NCBI GenBank assembly: GCA_946902985.2
Contig: OX336393.1
Span: forward strand, 127,996,533 to 128,060,532
DNA from: Meconema thalassinum
Lineage: Eukaryota > Arthropoda > Insecta > Orthoptera > Tettigoniidae
Direction of reading: 5' to 3'
Length of the DNA: 64,000 bases
In this document: positions 1 to 11,114 of the stretch, piece by piece
Position numbering within the stretch: the first letter of the stretch is position 1
Layout of the letters: each line of letters starts with the position of its first letter
The notes under the pieces: model-generated
What the model saw: the letters and a program-made list of their open reading frames with translations, nothing else
The model's database searches: none
What the model was told of the DNA's origin: nothing
Position numbers and translations under genes: made by a program

Positions 1-226
1 TTTGAATTCAGTAGGCCGTATTCATGATGGAAAAAATAATCTTGGGAGTTTCCGCCAACACAAAGTTCCTCATTTCTCTACTAGAAAGCGCTATAGTGTT
101 CAAGGAGGTTAGATATCTAACTTCCTTGACTTTCATAGTGGTTCAAGGAACAACGAAATTCGACATGCAAGCTACCCTTTGGGTGTCAAATTACAAAGCT
201 TGCACCCGGCACCCGAGGACATACGA

Positions 227-259
<33 letters not shown>

Positions 260-907
260 TGCTGTAATAGAATGGTAGATATTGAGAACCGTCTTAATAT
301 TTCGTATGGTCGCCATGTTAGAATTTAATATACGTAGGTAATAGAGTTATGACCTATTAGATGAGGATTATTGAGTACAATCATTATTCAAACGTTGATT
401 TCGATCGCATAATTAGAACCCAAGAAATAAAAACTTAATTTTAAAATTTCGCACTAAATTAAATGTCAATGCATTTCAATTTGTATCGTCATTTGCTGTA
501 CCTAGTTTCATTGCGTTTAGAGGGTTCAATCGAGAGAAAAGTCTATTTAAATGTTTCAATTTCGCTTGGATGCCATGTTGCTTTTGTAGTTGACAGGTTT
601 TCGAACGTCACAGGCGAATGTCTAGTAGTGCTCTTTATCACCGTACAAAATTTCAGGGTGATATGAGTAACAGTTTCGGAGATATAGAATGACGGTGAAA
701 TATTGCGCACATCCGCCATGTTGGATTGGTGAGACGTAATAAAAGTTAAAGCATACGGTCAGGGTCGGCCAAGATAGTACCATGACCTTACCAAGTTTCA
801 TTGAAATCTCTCCAGCCGTTTAGAAGTTATTAGAGGTGGACACACACACACACGGACAAAAGGTGATCTCATAAGCCTATTTTTTCATAAAATAAAAAAA
901 AGGCTAA
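1..907 (+). mobile_element. Helentron-like repeat, 3' part (type D)
   Basis: The right end matches the 3' end of the family A and B elements in this window. It has a stretch ending in 'agccgtttagaagtt', then a (CA)n run at about 840-853, then 'gatctcataagcc', then a diverged hairpin closing with GGCTAA at 902-907. The 5' terminus is not recognised and may lie left of the window. A (TTA)n microsatellite lies at about 229-258. No credible coding sequence is present. Placement in the Helentron-associated class is inferred from the microsatellite plus terminal hairpin. Confidence 0.5.
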
Positions 908-1190
908 AAATAAAAAAGAACTTTCAATTAAAATGTATTCATAGAAATCCGCCAGCTGCCATTCTCTAACCACAGTTTTCACCTCAACATTGATGGCGAA
1001 ACGCTTCCTATCGATCCCAATGCGTAAGCGCACCATTACCGTGATGGTGTGCTTAATCTTCCCCAATTCTAGATCTTATGAATACAATCCGGCCTACATC
1101 CACTGCTACAATCCCCTTTTAGACCCTACGACCCCCTTTTTAGGCTGAGAATTTTGGTTACCCCCCATCCCCCCTCTCTCTCTCCCAAGT
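908..1190. other. unassigned spacer
   Basis: A+T-rich sequence with pyrimidine runs at about 1140-1190. I see no gene, terminal repeat or tandem structure here. Confidence 0.5.
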
Positions 1191-1500
1191 TTTAACGTTA
1201 GAGATGTCAAGTGATCCGTCAGTGAAACTAACTTTTAACGATGCTTGTACCGAAAATTTTGGATAAGTATTAAAGAGGAATACCCAGAACTGTCCACAAC
1301 AGCGATAAGAACTTTGATGCCATTTTCTACATCTTACAACACTGTGAACAAGGATTCTCTATAATGGCGAATTTAAAAACCAAATCAAGATATCGTTTGA
1401 CACTGGAAAATGACATTGTTTTATGTGTTACAAAAGTCATTCGAGACATTCAAAAATTGGTTATTCCAAACAAGCTTAAGTTTCTCATTAATATAATTAA
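1190..1500 (+). pseudogene. hAT transposase C-terminal fragment, broken
   Basis: Conceptual reading across two frameshifts resembles the C-terminal dimerisation region of hAT transposases of the ZBED/SCAND3-like group. A serine/aspartate-rich helix is followed by a 'KEEYPELS..AIR.LMPF' stretch at about 1268-1330. After a frameshift near 1340 comes 'MANLKTKSRYRLTLENDI' at 1364-1417. The frame is broken near 1255-1265 and again near 1340, and a stop follows at 1631-1633. Only the last part of a normally 600-residue protein is present; the catalytic DDE region is not visible. It is a dead fossil. Family membership is inferred from motif order and was not checked by a search. Confidence 0.6.
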
Positions 1501-1534
1501 AGAAAACGTAAAAGTTAAGTACAATGTGAGTGTA

Positions 1535-1680
1535 TTCTTTTTTATCATTTTAAATGATCTTGTCGACTTCGTCGTACGCTGGGGTCTGGCGTTACGTTAC
1601 GGTGACGGGACGAAATGTACCCAGATGCACTGAGGTGTGTGACGTCATAGTACCGCTTGGTGCATGTGTTCCCCGACAAT
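1535..1680 (+). repeat. dispersed repeat, copy 1 of 2
   Basis: This stretch, starting at the T-rich run and containing 'aaatgatcttgtcgacttcg', a GC-rich 'gttacggt' section and 'tgacgtcat', recurs inverted at 60725-60950. It lies just downstream of the hAT transposase fossil, so it may be the 3' part of that element, but a separate repeat is possible. Confidence 0.55.
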
Positions 1681-2270
1681 CTCTACTTCGTTACTATAAG
1701 ACAAAAATCCCCGATTCTTGGATGTCACGGGTAATCTCGAGAACCACTGGATGGATTTTGATGCAGTTTTCACTATTCTGTAAAGGATATCTCGAGGAAA
1801 GATTCAGTAGAAAATAATTTATGTATGATCAAAGGAAGCCAAGCAGTAACGATTTCAGTGAAAAGGGCGAAAACAAACTTGACGTCCGTGCGCTTCTTAA
1901 GCTTACGTTGGGCAAACCGTTAAAAATATCAATATACTATGAGCGTAGGAATTGGTCAGCATGAAAAGTTCTACAAAAAAGTCCGCGAGAGCATATGTCT
2001 ATCTTCAATACATCGCCCACTGTAAGTGTTTTTAGACTGGATGGAAGGAGCACGTCCCCACGCGCTCTGGTGAGCGTGACGGCATCCCGCGCGCTTGACC
2101 TTGCTTTGCCCTTGGTTTGCACTTGCCGTTCGCGAGTAATTTGAAACAAGATAAGCAAGATAAGTATTATGCAGATAATTTTCTAACATGTCAAGATCCT
2201 TTGGCTTCGAGCGAAGCGAGAAGCCTCCAGCCTTTCCAGCACTTATAATGATACAAAGTCTAGTCTTTTT
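1681..2270. other. unassigned spacer
   Basis: No coding sequence is supported. A small imperfect palindrome (GGCTTC...GAAGCC) lies at about 2202-2225. The sentence-like motif 'ggatggattttgatgcag' near 1750 is of a kind often seen in repeat 3' ends, but no family could be assigned. Confidence 0.4.
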
Positions 2271-2358
2271 TTTTTAACTTTTCCCCCGTATCTCACGACT
2301 CCACAAGACACATCCTGCGACTCCCCAGGGGGTCACGACCCACCTGTGTAGAATCCCT
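2270..2358 (-). mobile_element. hAT-like terminal region
   Basis: Read on the minus strand from about 2358, the sequence begins CAGGGATTCTACACAGG and continues with 'gtgggtcgtgacccc', the pattern typical of hAT element termini. It could be the right end of the element that left the transposase fossil at 1190-1500. The left end was not found. Confidence 0.4.
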
Positions 2359-2469
2359 GCCCTACAGAAACACAGGTTATCATGCAAAATATCTCACACA
2401 AAATGGGGCTGATGACCAACATGTCCCAGGCCCCTGAAACGAATTAACAACGATAATCTACCCGCCGAG

Positions 2470-2592
2470 GGACTCTTGAGGTGCAGGAAGGGTGGTTTTC
2501 ACTAGCGCATTGTCCGGCCTATTCTAAAACACGGTGGGCCGATAACCTAGATGTTAGGCCCCTTAAAACAACAATTATCATAATCATCATCT
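2470..2592 (+). mobile_element. SINE 3' tail
   Basis: The segment ends 'gttaggccccttaaaacaac' followed by a short (TCA)-type run. Similar 'cagatgacct...ccccttaaaacaac' tails lie inside the hAT element near 35110-35175 and at 39080-39165, so this is a dispersed SINE tail. No tRNA-like head is seen. Confidence 0.45.
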
Positions 2593-2639
2593 AAAACACG
2601 GTTACTATAATCTTGCACATTGAGATGTCTATTAGGGAG

Positions 2640-3158
2640 TTGGTTGGTTGATTCCTTAGTTTAGGGACTGCAACAGCGCGGTCATATAGCCCCTTGTACT
2701 TTGGGTGTGTGTAGAATCTGTCTGATAACCGGAGATTATTGTTATGACTGTATTAGTGTGTGTTAGGCCTACCTGTTTTAATTCAAGTAAGGACTGCAGG
2801 CGATAATTTAAAGTAGTTCCTACTTTCACTACCTAATGCTAACATCCACGACACCTAGCTGTGAACTTGACTACTACTAGATGCCATGGTAACCAGCGCC
2901 TGGTGACGAACGTTGGAACTTAAGAGCATTAATCAATCTTCACCTACAAAATTTGCTTCACACACGTTTAGTTAGTGAAAGGTTCTATTACATGCCATAA
3001 ATCTATGACATGGTCCCGCCGGCTTTACTTTCCCTCCGAAGGAAGGCATACTGAGGGATATTTAAAGCTCTTAAAAAGTCTGACGACTTCGGCCGGGTTT
3101 GAACCCGCGACCTTAGGCATAGAAGCTCAGCATGCTACCAACTACGCCACCGAAGCCA
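2640..3158 (-). mobile_element. tRNA-headed long SINE (family S1), full length
   Basis: On the minus strand it starts 'ggcttcggtggcgtagttgg' (box A-like) and has 'gcgggttcaaacccg' (box B-like) about 50 bases on. It runs through the shared S1 body ('aagtcgtc', 'cctccgaagg' complement, 'gtacaaggggct') and ends in an (AACC)n tail at about 2640-2656. The length of about 520 bp is unusually long for a tRNA SINE. Other copies are at 17631, 19061, 20747 and 46878. Confidence 0.8.
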
Positions 3159-3164
3159 ACGATT

Positions 3165-3694
3165 GAAATTCATAGCGACGATTTTAATTACGCCTGTTAT
3201 GGATACATTTGATATTGAATTTAACTCCAAACCATCCAATATATTGCGGGAAAACAGACAGACAGAAAGTCTATTTCAGCACATTTGTTATCAGCCAATG
3301 TAAAACGCATAGAAAAGAGAAACTTTAGGTAAATAAAATTGAGAAATATTTAAATTTTAAATTGCTATGAAATTTGTCAATTTGAGAATGATTCTGTTTA
3401 GCACGCAAGAAACCAGAAGTAATTGTATTGTGGAGCATTGAGGAAACCTGCCATATCCTTTATCTTGTAAAACGATTAATCTCCCGTGGGAACACAGCAG
3501 ATGTGTGGTTCAGCCGTCAAGTCTTCCCAGTTGTAGACCGATGAAGGCTGTTCAATACTTCCACGCTGTCAGATCTTGAGGGGAAGCCAGCATTTTCCTT
3601 CTTGGTATTCCAGGTCTGTCAGCAGTGATGTTCATTAAAATATCAAATAGATCTTGAGCACTTCGTGACTACTGTAGTTGCACTTCTTAATAAT
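3165..3694. other. unassigned spacer
   Basis: A+T-rich, with no recognisable gene, terminal repeat or tandem array. Confidence 0.5.
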
Positions 3695-4625
3695 AACAAA
3701 AAGTTCCGTGACGAACTAAAGAGCCTACTTTTCTTAAAATTAAGTTTCATGCCAATGATTAATTTACAGTATATGAACATATCTAGAATAATGACGAAAT
3801 TAAGTTGGTAATATCGAAATGTCTAATTAGTTCGAAATATTCCTGGTATAATGAAGCCTAATAGAGCACTACAGTTGTCAGCCCTGGTGTCTGAATATAT
3901 TCTTAGTTCTATCTCTTAAGGTACAGAATACAAAATTTGGTTGAAGTCCAATGGACGTTACATGCAGTTAGACATTGGATCTATCAGCACGCGTAAAAGC
4001 ATGTTGACAACAATGTCATGCGTGTGCTGGTTAGAAACAATCGAAAATATTGTGATATCTTGTTGTGCCAATTTTGGATGAAATCCGTTTGTTAGTATAG
4101 AAGTTACATGTATTTTAAAATTGGACCTATCGGCAAGCTTAGAACCATGTTGGCAGCACTGACTCATATTAATTGCTCCAGGTGCTATCCGCGTGCAAAG
4201 AATAGAGCTGTTGGCTTGCATCCTTTATGATACATTGATATTAGGGTAAAACAAATATAGACAGCATTTATTAACAGTTGGCAGCCCTGATTGCTCTTAT
4301 GAATACTTATAGTCATAGGCTATCTGTTATGTTACACATAGCACATAAGAAATTTGGATGAAATCCAACTGAGTGTATAGAAGTTACGTGTATTTAAAAA
4401 TTGGTCCTATCAGCAGTTGGTAGAACTGAAGTATATAAGTTACTCCAAATTAATCTAAAATGTCAGGCACTATACGTGTGCATAGTTTAAAGCTGTCGGC
4501 TCGCATACTTTCTGATATATTGGTATTTGGATAAAGAGAATAGAGAGAGAGCAATTATTAACAGTTGGCAGCCCTGGTGGCTCTTAAGAATACACTCAGT
4601 CACATCTGTTTATGTACACATATTA

Positions 4626-5079
4626 GAGTGGATCGGGGGATGATGCCTAACTTAGTGTTTTGAGGACCAAAATGCAAGTGAAAAATTAGAATTTAGGTTT
4701 GATACTGAACTAGTATTCGCTGTCAAGTGTTTTCTATATAACGGCTAGTTATCATTAATATACCACAGGTAATTTTATATTTTTCTTCTTTTTTATGAAA
4801 ATTTGAATTTAGGCATCTCACCCCGAGCATCGGGGTGAGATGGCAATTACTCTGGAAGGAGATTCAAGTGCTAGTTTTGTGTATCCATGGTACAAATTAG
4901 CTAAACTTAATTCACAAAGCAAATTTATTATGTTTTAGTACAATAAAAGTTTAAAAAGTACACTACAATCACATAAAATCAGCCGTAAGTGTGGCTCTTG
5001 CATCAGAGAAATCTGTATTATGTAGGTGACCAACTGGTTCTCATTCTCTTCACCAAAGGAGCCTGTAAGTAAATAAAAT

Positions 5080-5110
<31 letters not shown>

Positions 5111-5903
5111 TAGGCCTAATATAATTATAATAATGATGATGATAATAATAATATAAATATAAAATATAATATAAAATTTGTATGTGAATAATTATTTTTT
5201 ATTTAAAATGTTACGGTTAACAACCAGTCTCATTTTGCTCCACAATCAAAGAAAACACTAATATTAATTAGAAATTACTTACTTTGGGGCCCATGGCATG
5301 CTTCTTGTCTCCATTCTTCGATAGACGTCGTTTCAGTGAACGGTATGGGATGCCATAATTCATCCCACCAGTCCTTACGTATTCCAAGGCAATTTGTAGA
5401 CTTTCTTCAGACCACTGACCCCTGTTTGATGTGCTAATATACATTCTGGGCATTTTACTATTAAAAGAAAATTGTATGCGCGAGGATTCAAATTCGGCAT
5501 CTTACCCCGCACAAAAAGTGGCATCTCTCCCGTGGGTCGGGGTAAGATGCCACTTTCCGTGACACGTGCAACATGGCAGCTGAGGAACAATTGCCGGTAG
5601 CAACCTACACTGCGAAGTATTCAGCATGCTCCACATTCAATAATATTTGTCTGTTCTATTTTTTTCACAAGCTAATGGGCACTTGAGAACAAATGTCATT
5701 TATTAACAAGACGGTAATTTTTGTTCTTAACTTGTATATGTTGATCCTGAAGCAGAGAAATAGTTCATCACAGTTTCATACGCATTGGAAATCTCGGCCG
5801 CCTGATGCGAGCAAGCGCGCTCGGTTTGTGTCGTGATCTGTTGGTAGCCGAAGGAACTACAAAGCTATAGGCATCTCCCCCCAATGGGCATCTCCCCCCC
5901 GGT
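4626..5903 (-). mobile_element. pogo/Tigger-like element nested in B1
   Basis: Family B sequence breaks off at about 4625 and resumes at 5904. Both junctions carry TA (4624-4625 and 5904-5905), as expected for the Tc1/mariner/pogo superfamily. The ends are imperfect inverted repeats: 'gatcgggggatgatgcc' on the left and the complement of 'ggcatctccccccggt' on the right. The motif GGCATCT(C/T)ACCCCG recurs internally as palindromes at about 4813-4845 and 5500-5552. It carries one HTH-coding exon (5268-5453) on the minus strand. The catalytic region is missing, so it is a deletion derivative. Confidence 0.55.
5268..5453 (-). pseudogene. pipsqueak-type HTH exon of pogo-like transposase
   Basis: The start is MPRMYISTSNRGQWSEE, followed by a helix pair ending 'GIPYRSLKRRL'. 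This is the usual N-terminus of pipsqueak/CENP-B-type HTH DNA-binding domains found in pogo/Tigger transposases and genes derived from them. The reading frame stops soon after 'GPK', where the DNA reads AAA followed by GTAAGT, a perfect consensus splice donor (about 5278-5283, minus strand). I therefore read it as a first exon of about 58 codons, not a complete protein. No following exon with the DDE domain is visible between 4626 and 5268, so the protein cannot be functional as it stands. It may still bind element ends if spliced to a remote exon. Confidence 0.6.
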
Positions 5904-6419
5904 TAAAAACCACTTGATAGTATAGAAGTTATATGTATTTAAAAATTGGAATTATCAGAAGGCTTAACATTATTTTGGCAACACTGTCGTGTATGGTCTC
6001 CTGGAAATTAAACTGAAATAGTATTATCTACATGTGTGCCAATTTTGGAATAACTCCTATGCATACCTTCCAAGATATCCAACATGGAGCTCAAATTTCT
6101 AGTGCGTATTTTCAGCAGTTGGTAGCACTGACATCATTTTCAGATATGGGCTTGAGATATACCGGTACACATCTTTACTCATACTAAATTTGGTTTCGAT
6201 TGCTGCAGCCGTTTAGGAGTTGATAGGTGGGGGGGGGGGGGGGGGGGGGACACATACACGGCTAGACAGACAGACAGACACACATTTCCCCGGATCAATC
6301 TCATAAGTCTACTTTTTCCTCATTTTTGCAAAATGTGGAAAGTAGGCTAAAAATGATAATTGCCCGTTTGAATATGATTAATTTATACAATCTGGCAGCA
6401 ATTTCTGGAAGTGTTCATA

Positions 6420-6991
6420 CAGGGTCATTATCCATGTGCGCCCCGATAAACACGGCAAGCTAAGCCGGCTTTGACTGACGCAGATCGTGGGCGCGCGTAC
6501 GCGGTTCAGCCGGTGGTAGCGCGCTCCGCTGACTCATATCTTTAGTTCACACGTGTTTTGCCATTCATATAGACGTGTATCTGCAGAGCTTAGACGTTAG
6601 TGTTGCGCGCTTAGTGAGTATTGTGATTACATCGCGCGAACATTCTGAAACGAGACTAAAATTTCGAATCAAGCTTCCAGGAAGACCTGTGCATAATGCC
6701 AATACAATTAGGAGTCTCGCAAAACGATTCAAGGAAACAGGCTCCGTAAATAATGAAAGAGTTGACAGACATTCTTTCATCAGAAGATGTCAGGTGTGTG
6801 TTACAAGAGAGGGAGGACATTCTCAGCATGGCCTATGAGCACTGTAAGTACACATCATTGAACATGTTTGGTAAAAGTGTGAAAGTGCACGCTACCACCG
6901 GCTGAACCGGGTACGCGCGCCCGAGATCTGCGCCAGTCACAGCTGGCTTATCTTACCGTGTTTATCCCGGCGCACATAGCTGATGATCCTG
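6420..6991 (+). mobile_element. mariner-like MITE with long inverted repeats
   Basis: TA dinucleotides flank it (6418-6419, 6992-6993). The termini are CAGGGTCATTATCC on the left and CAGGATCATCAGCT on the right (read inward). The inverted similarity then runs on through 'atgtgcgcc', 'gataaacacgg' and 'gcgcgcgtac' to 'cagccggtggtagcg', giving arms of roughly 100 bp. The inner 350 bp retains a piece of transposase (6575-6780). At 572 bp it is a deletion derivative of a larger transposon. Confidence 0.75.
6575..6780 (+). pseudogene. mariner-like transposase N-terminal HTH remnant
   Basis: The frame contains 'PGRPVHNANTIRSLAKRF' followed by 'KETGSVNNE'. This resembles the second half of the helix-turn-helix at the N-terminus of insect mariner-like transposases of the DUF4817 type, where a 'P-R..TI..L...F..TGS' pattern is common. 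About 60 residues are recognisable; the catalytic Asp residues are absent. The remnant lies between the two long inverted repeats of the MITE at 6420-6991, which supports descent from an autonomous mariner relative. A more complete but also broken transposase of the same general type lies at 57390-58416; its terminal sequence differs. The translated frame shows no further homology after 6780. Confidence 0.55.
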
Positions 6992-7187
6992 TAGTACGGT
7001 ACTGGTTGAAGGGTCTGGAGGAGAGCATTTATTTAATAACATTAAGTTTAAATCAGTCTCTTATGCGAATAATTATAACAATCTACACAATGTATTTAAA
7101 TAAAATTCAACTGATTTTGGGAAAGAGCAATTTTTGCTATGAGAAAAATCAACCAAAAAGGAAGCTTGTAGTTTTACGTGACCGTTA

Positions 7188-7335
7188 ATTTCGCAATCAT
7201 GAGCCACGGTACCTTCTTTTTACGTGGAATCTGAACCACAGGACATGACATTTCACTTCAAAAATGTCAGATGTATTGACCGGAAATCGAACCCATTCAA
7301 AACGACTGGATATTTTGTTAAGCTATTACACTCGT
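7188..7335 (-). mobile_element. SINE fragment (family S5)
   Basis: On the minus strand it has a box B-like 'gggttcgatttcc', then 'gattccacgtaaaaag', then 'catgattgcgaaattaacgg'. The same body occurs at 29268-29440 (minus) and 18925-19048 (plus). Confidence 0.5.
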
Positions 7336-7384
7336 ATATTATAAATACTCAAATACAATTTTATTAACAGTATGACCAAATGAA

Positions 7385-7560
7385 ATTTAAATTATTTTCA
7401 GTCGGTCAACACGATTGTAATGGGTGTTATTCCCTAAACCTGATAATAATACATGATAAAAATGAATACACTTGGATGACAGGTCTCGATCGTTAAGCGA
7501 TCATCATCGGATCCTTTACAATTCAGACTATTAATCTAAGTCTACGGATATGTGTGTTAG
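7385..7560. mobile_element. Penelope-type terminal repeat fragment
   Basis: 'ttcagtcggt.aacacgattg', the stretch leading to 'aatacacttggatgac' and the 'gatcatcatc' segment match the left arm at 39722-39870. It contains a decayed hammerhead-like motif (7473-7514, minus). The Penelope assignment rests on the hammerhead-like motif and is inference. Confidence 0.4.
7473..7514 (-). ncRNA. decayed hammerhead-like motif
   Basis: It has the same layout as the motif at 39822-39864, but the two conserved core boxes are mutated: CCGATGA for CTGATGA and GAGAC for GAAAC. The outer stem (GGAT/ATCC) and stem II (GATCG/CGATC) remain. It is probably inactive. Confidence 0.35.
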
Positions 7561-7778
7561 AATATAGACCTATACACTATTTTAGTTACATACATTTATT
7601 GTATAATTAACAGGTTTGTTAGTATTATGTAATTTTTTTATTTTTATTTTGATATTGTCTGTGATTCAAGTTTACTTGTTTGGTGTGATAATCTCTAATG
7701 GTTAGTAAATGGTCAGGTTAGTGTTCTAACTTGAATATGGATTCAAGGATTTAGCTGGTATATTGGGCGATGTGTTGT

Positions 7779-8075
7779 GGGAGCCTCCGTGGCTTAGGCG
7801 GCAGCACGCCGGCCTCTCATCGCTGGGTCCGTGGTTCAAATCCCGGTCACTCCATGTGACAAAAATGGAGGCAGACAGGTTTTTCTCTGGGTACTCCGGT
7901 TTTCCCTGTCAAAATTCCATTCCAGCAACACTCTCCACTGTCATTTCATTTCATCTGTCATTCACTTAATCATTGCCCCAGAGGAGTGCGACAGGCATCG
8001 GCAGCCGGCACAGTTCATATCCTCGCCGCTAGATGGGGGCGGAGACTGGAAGCAGGCTGTGGATATTCATTTTCA
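7779..8075 (+). mobile_element. tRNA-headed SINE (family S3)
   Basis: The head has 'cgtggcttaggcggcagc' (box A-like) and 'gtggttcaaatcccgg' (box B-like). An approximately 230-bp body follows. Imperfect target duplications TTGGG(C/T)GATGTGTTGT flank it at 7763-7778 and 8076-8091. Confidence 0.8.
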
Positions 8076-8091
8076 TTGGGTGATGTGTTGT

Positions 8092-8626
8092 ACGTTCTTG
8101 TTCAGTTTCTGTCGCAATTTGAACTGACATGGAATTTTCCTCGTGGGGCTAGCCCCTCGTTATTTCTTCACTTCATTGTCTGACTTCACATTCGTAAGTG
8201 TGACCGTTCGTGTCGCTTGTAAGGTACAGTATTTCTGTGCTAGCCAGTGATTCAAAAAATACTTTTTAGACGAGGAAACAGAATAAACGCTTGTCGAAGT
8301 TTATCTTAAAATATTGAATACTTTCGTAGCACTAAAGTTCAAATACACTGGAATATTTGGTACACCACACAATATATTGTTTCATTTATCCATGTAATGT
8401 ACCGACACTAGAAAGTATACCCAAATTTAGGCCAAAACACATCTAAAATGCATTTTGTCTTACTCAATTGACAATATCAGGCTTTTCCGTTAGAAAACCA
8501 ACTGAATTTCAAGCGTTACAATGCCAAAGACTATGTAAATAAAAAATAACGAGCCTTACAGTAGTCGCATATGATGTGTAACATCTGGCATGTTATTAGA
8601 ATAATTCCATTTACTTACTCACATTT
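8092..8626. other. unassigned spacer
   Basis: A+T-rich with no recognisable feature. Confidence 0.5.
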
Positions 8627-10269
8627 TTAGCCTACTTTCGATTTTTGCAAAAAATGAAAGTAGACTTATGAGATCAACACAGGGCGAAAAATTGTGTGTC
8701 TGTCTGTGTGTGTGTATGTGTGTGTGTGAGTCTCTCTGTGTGTGTGTGTGTGTGTGTGAGTGTGTGTACTCTGAATGTCGGTCCCCCCTATCAATTCGAA
8801 CACGGTGAAACCGAATTGAACGAAATTTGGTACAGAGGTAGCTCTATCATAGGGCACCTCAGTGTCATACTTTATTTCGCCGCCATCTTTACCAAAACTG
8901 AATGGCGGCCACTCAAACGTTCAAAACGTAAACTCAAATTACGGCTAAACTAGTCATCCGATCTCTACCATACCTTTATATAGGACGCGTCTTTCACCCA
9001 AACTTCAAGGTCATCGGCCTTGCCATTTCAGGATGGCGGCCGTGTGAATTATGCAACCATTATAATCAATAGCTTAAGACCCACCTATTCAGATTATCAA
9101 GCCTAGGGTGGTTTAAGCTATCCTGAAGGTCGTGATCCGTTATTTATTATAATTTAATATTATAATATTATTCTGTATGAGTGGCTTAAAAGAGGTGCCA
9201 CACGACAAGATGGCAGCTGTCCTCATGAGCCTGTCTTATATTTCAGTAGTTTTAGTATGTTGTATGTGATATACCCTACTGATACAATAATATAAACTTT
9301 GTATGAAATGATCTATAATGAAAATGTACTGCAAAGAAGAAACAGTTTATTTCAAGTCATTATTTGCCAACAGGTTGTATCTAATATATCAGTTAAAATC
9401 GCCATGTTGTTAAGGGTATGTTTAGCTCTGGGCTAACGTGTTAGTCTGTCACGCAGTTGACTGGTGATCGAATACTGCCACAGATAACTTTTTTTTCTTG
9501 AATTCTTTTACAAATGATGTGCACAAGCTCTTTCCACAGATACTGAATAAAATGTCATTTAGCTCAAAGGGGAGGCTAATGTATACACTCGTTTATTAAT
9601 AAAATCACACTCCCAGCATTGCACATAAACAGAAGACATTAGGAAAAGGAGAAGAGAAGAACTAGATACACGTTGTTATCAACCAAAGCCTTCTTAATGT
9701 CTCTGTACGGTGCTGTCCTCTTGTGGGTTATGTGGGTAATATTGTTCCAAACATACCGCTGTGTAAATAGCCTACCTGGCCTCCTGAAGTATGGCAATTT
9801 TGTAATACTGGTAGTTCAACTATTAGCCACGATCGCGCTCCGATTACCTTTAAACACTGCCCGCTGGATCGCCTCCCTCCTGGCTACTTTAAACTGCCTG
9901 CTCGTTGAACACACAGAGGCGTACAAGATAAATATTAATTCACTGCTAGGTCGCAACACCAACCTACTGTGATCGGCGCGGATTTTTAAAGGGGAAGGTA
10001 CCCAACACGAAAGATTCTTAACTTTGCAGGCTGGCTTAATATAGAGATTAACGGACGTGAAAGCATTACAATAAGTTAGTAGTTTTGTTATTCTATCATC
10101 ATAAAGTATATAATATTGATTTTGACACTTACTGGCTAATTATCAATATAAAAGAAAACAAACACTGCATGGTGGTAGAGGTGGTTTTAGGGATGAGGAC
10201 AAAGAGTTATAAATGTACCCATACATTTAGGAGAAAGTAGGCTATATGTTCTTTGCTGAACATCTTGTT
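8627..10269 (-). mobile_element. Helentron-like element family A, diverged copy A3
   Basis: Read on the minus strand it begins at 10269 with AACAAGATGTTC, a 6-nt loop and GAAC, then ATAGCCTACTTTC. It ends at 8627 in the hairpin 'gtctactttc...gaaagtaggc' plus CTAA. Internal blocks match A1 and A2 in order: 'aacctgttggcaaataatga', 'atttcatacaaagttta', the 'ctgccatcttgtc' block and the 'gagtggccgccattcag' block. A (CA)n and (GACA)n run lies at 8696-8770. It lacks the SINE carried by A1 and A2. No transposase is encoded. Confidence 0.65.
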
Positions 10270-11110
10270 TAAAGAATAAACTCATAGTGCTACCTTGTGC
10301 CAGCAGACATGAAAGGATTCTCCAATGCATCTGCAGTAGTGACATATACGCGGGAGCAATCCACTGCCTACTTGATGCGACCTGCGCTTTATACCGGCCA
10401 GTTAGTGAACCCATGCCAGCGCTGTTATTGAAAATGACCTCTTATTGCCGATATAGCGTACTGCCAAATATAGGCGCGATTAAAAATTAGGTGTGCAGCA
10501 GGTATATTAAATGCATTTCTCCCAGTGTTACGTTTAGACCAACGAAGTTTCAATTATTGTTAGTAGTCGGTGTTAATATACTGAATTCCTACGTTGTTTG
10601 GAGTGTTGGTTGATGCGATATAGCACTCGACGTATCGAGTGCTTACGTTAAATAAGAATACAGCAAAAGTATGAAGATTTAAAGAATCGTAATTGTTTTC
10701 AGCAAATATGATATAATGAATATTTTCACACCAAAGAACGACAACTTGAAGATGATTTATTGTAGAAAATTCGTTAATGGGGCCTCTAAATCTTGAGGTA
10801 AACTGTATGCGATTTACATTCCACATAGTCACATGGCTTACAGTACGTCGTTGTACCGATCTCCGCCACCACGCGCGCTCATTGTTTCCGTCCCATGCAC
10901 TTCCGTCCCATCCACTTCCGTCTCTTTTCCAAAATCAGTCCCACAAAAATGTCCAGCTACCGAGTGGAAAGATGTTCACATCAAAAAATAACAACAACAA
11001 AATAGAAGTTGCCTATCGGATGACGAAGAACACTTAGAGCAAGAAGTGCTTATGTCGTAACATGAAATTGTAACATTATAAGGCAGTCACAAGGCCAGAA
11101 GCCTTATATA
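10270..11110. other. unassigned spacer with a perfect small palindrome
   Basis: No gene is recognised. A 9-bp perfect inverted repeat AGCACTCGA/TCGAGTGCT with a 4-nt loop lies at 10622-10643. A short direct repeat 'cttccgtccca' occurs near 10885-10925. Confidence 0.45.
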
Positions 11111-11114
11111 CCAT

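Larger units (their letters stand above)
3695..6350 (+). mobile_element. Helentron-like element family B, copy B1 (interrupted)
   Basis: The 5' end has a small hairpin (GTTC, 6-nt loop, GAAC) at about 3702-3715, followed by AGAGCCTACTTTTC. The 3' end at 6308-6350 folds as 'aagtctactttt...gaaagtaggct' and closes in CTAA, so the 5' and 3' ends share a roughly 10-12 bp inverted repeat. Between them are imperfect tandem units of about 290 bp, marked by 'ttggcagccctg' near 4275 and 4563. Near the 3' end come a poly-G run (6229-6249) and (GACA)n. A pogo-like element is inserted at 4626-5903. Copy B2 on the minus strand (62360-63781) has the same two ends. The class is inferred. Confidence 0.6.

Noticed and set aside
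9673..9972. 99-codon frame with hydrophobic segments
   Set aside because: It lies inside a diverged family A element, shows no known domain, and is not preserved in A1 or A2.
10622..10643. Perfect 9-bp palindrome as an operator or terminator
   Set aside because: No gene nearby and no poly-T or other context; short perfect palindromes are expected by chance in 64 kb.
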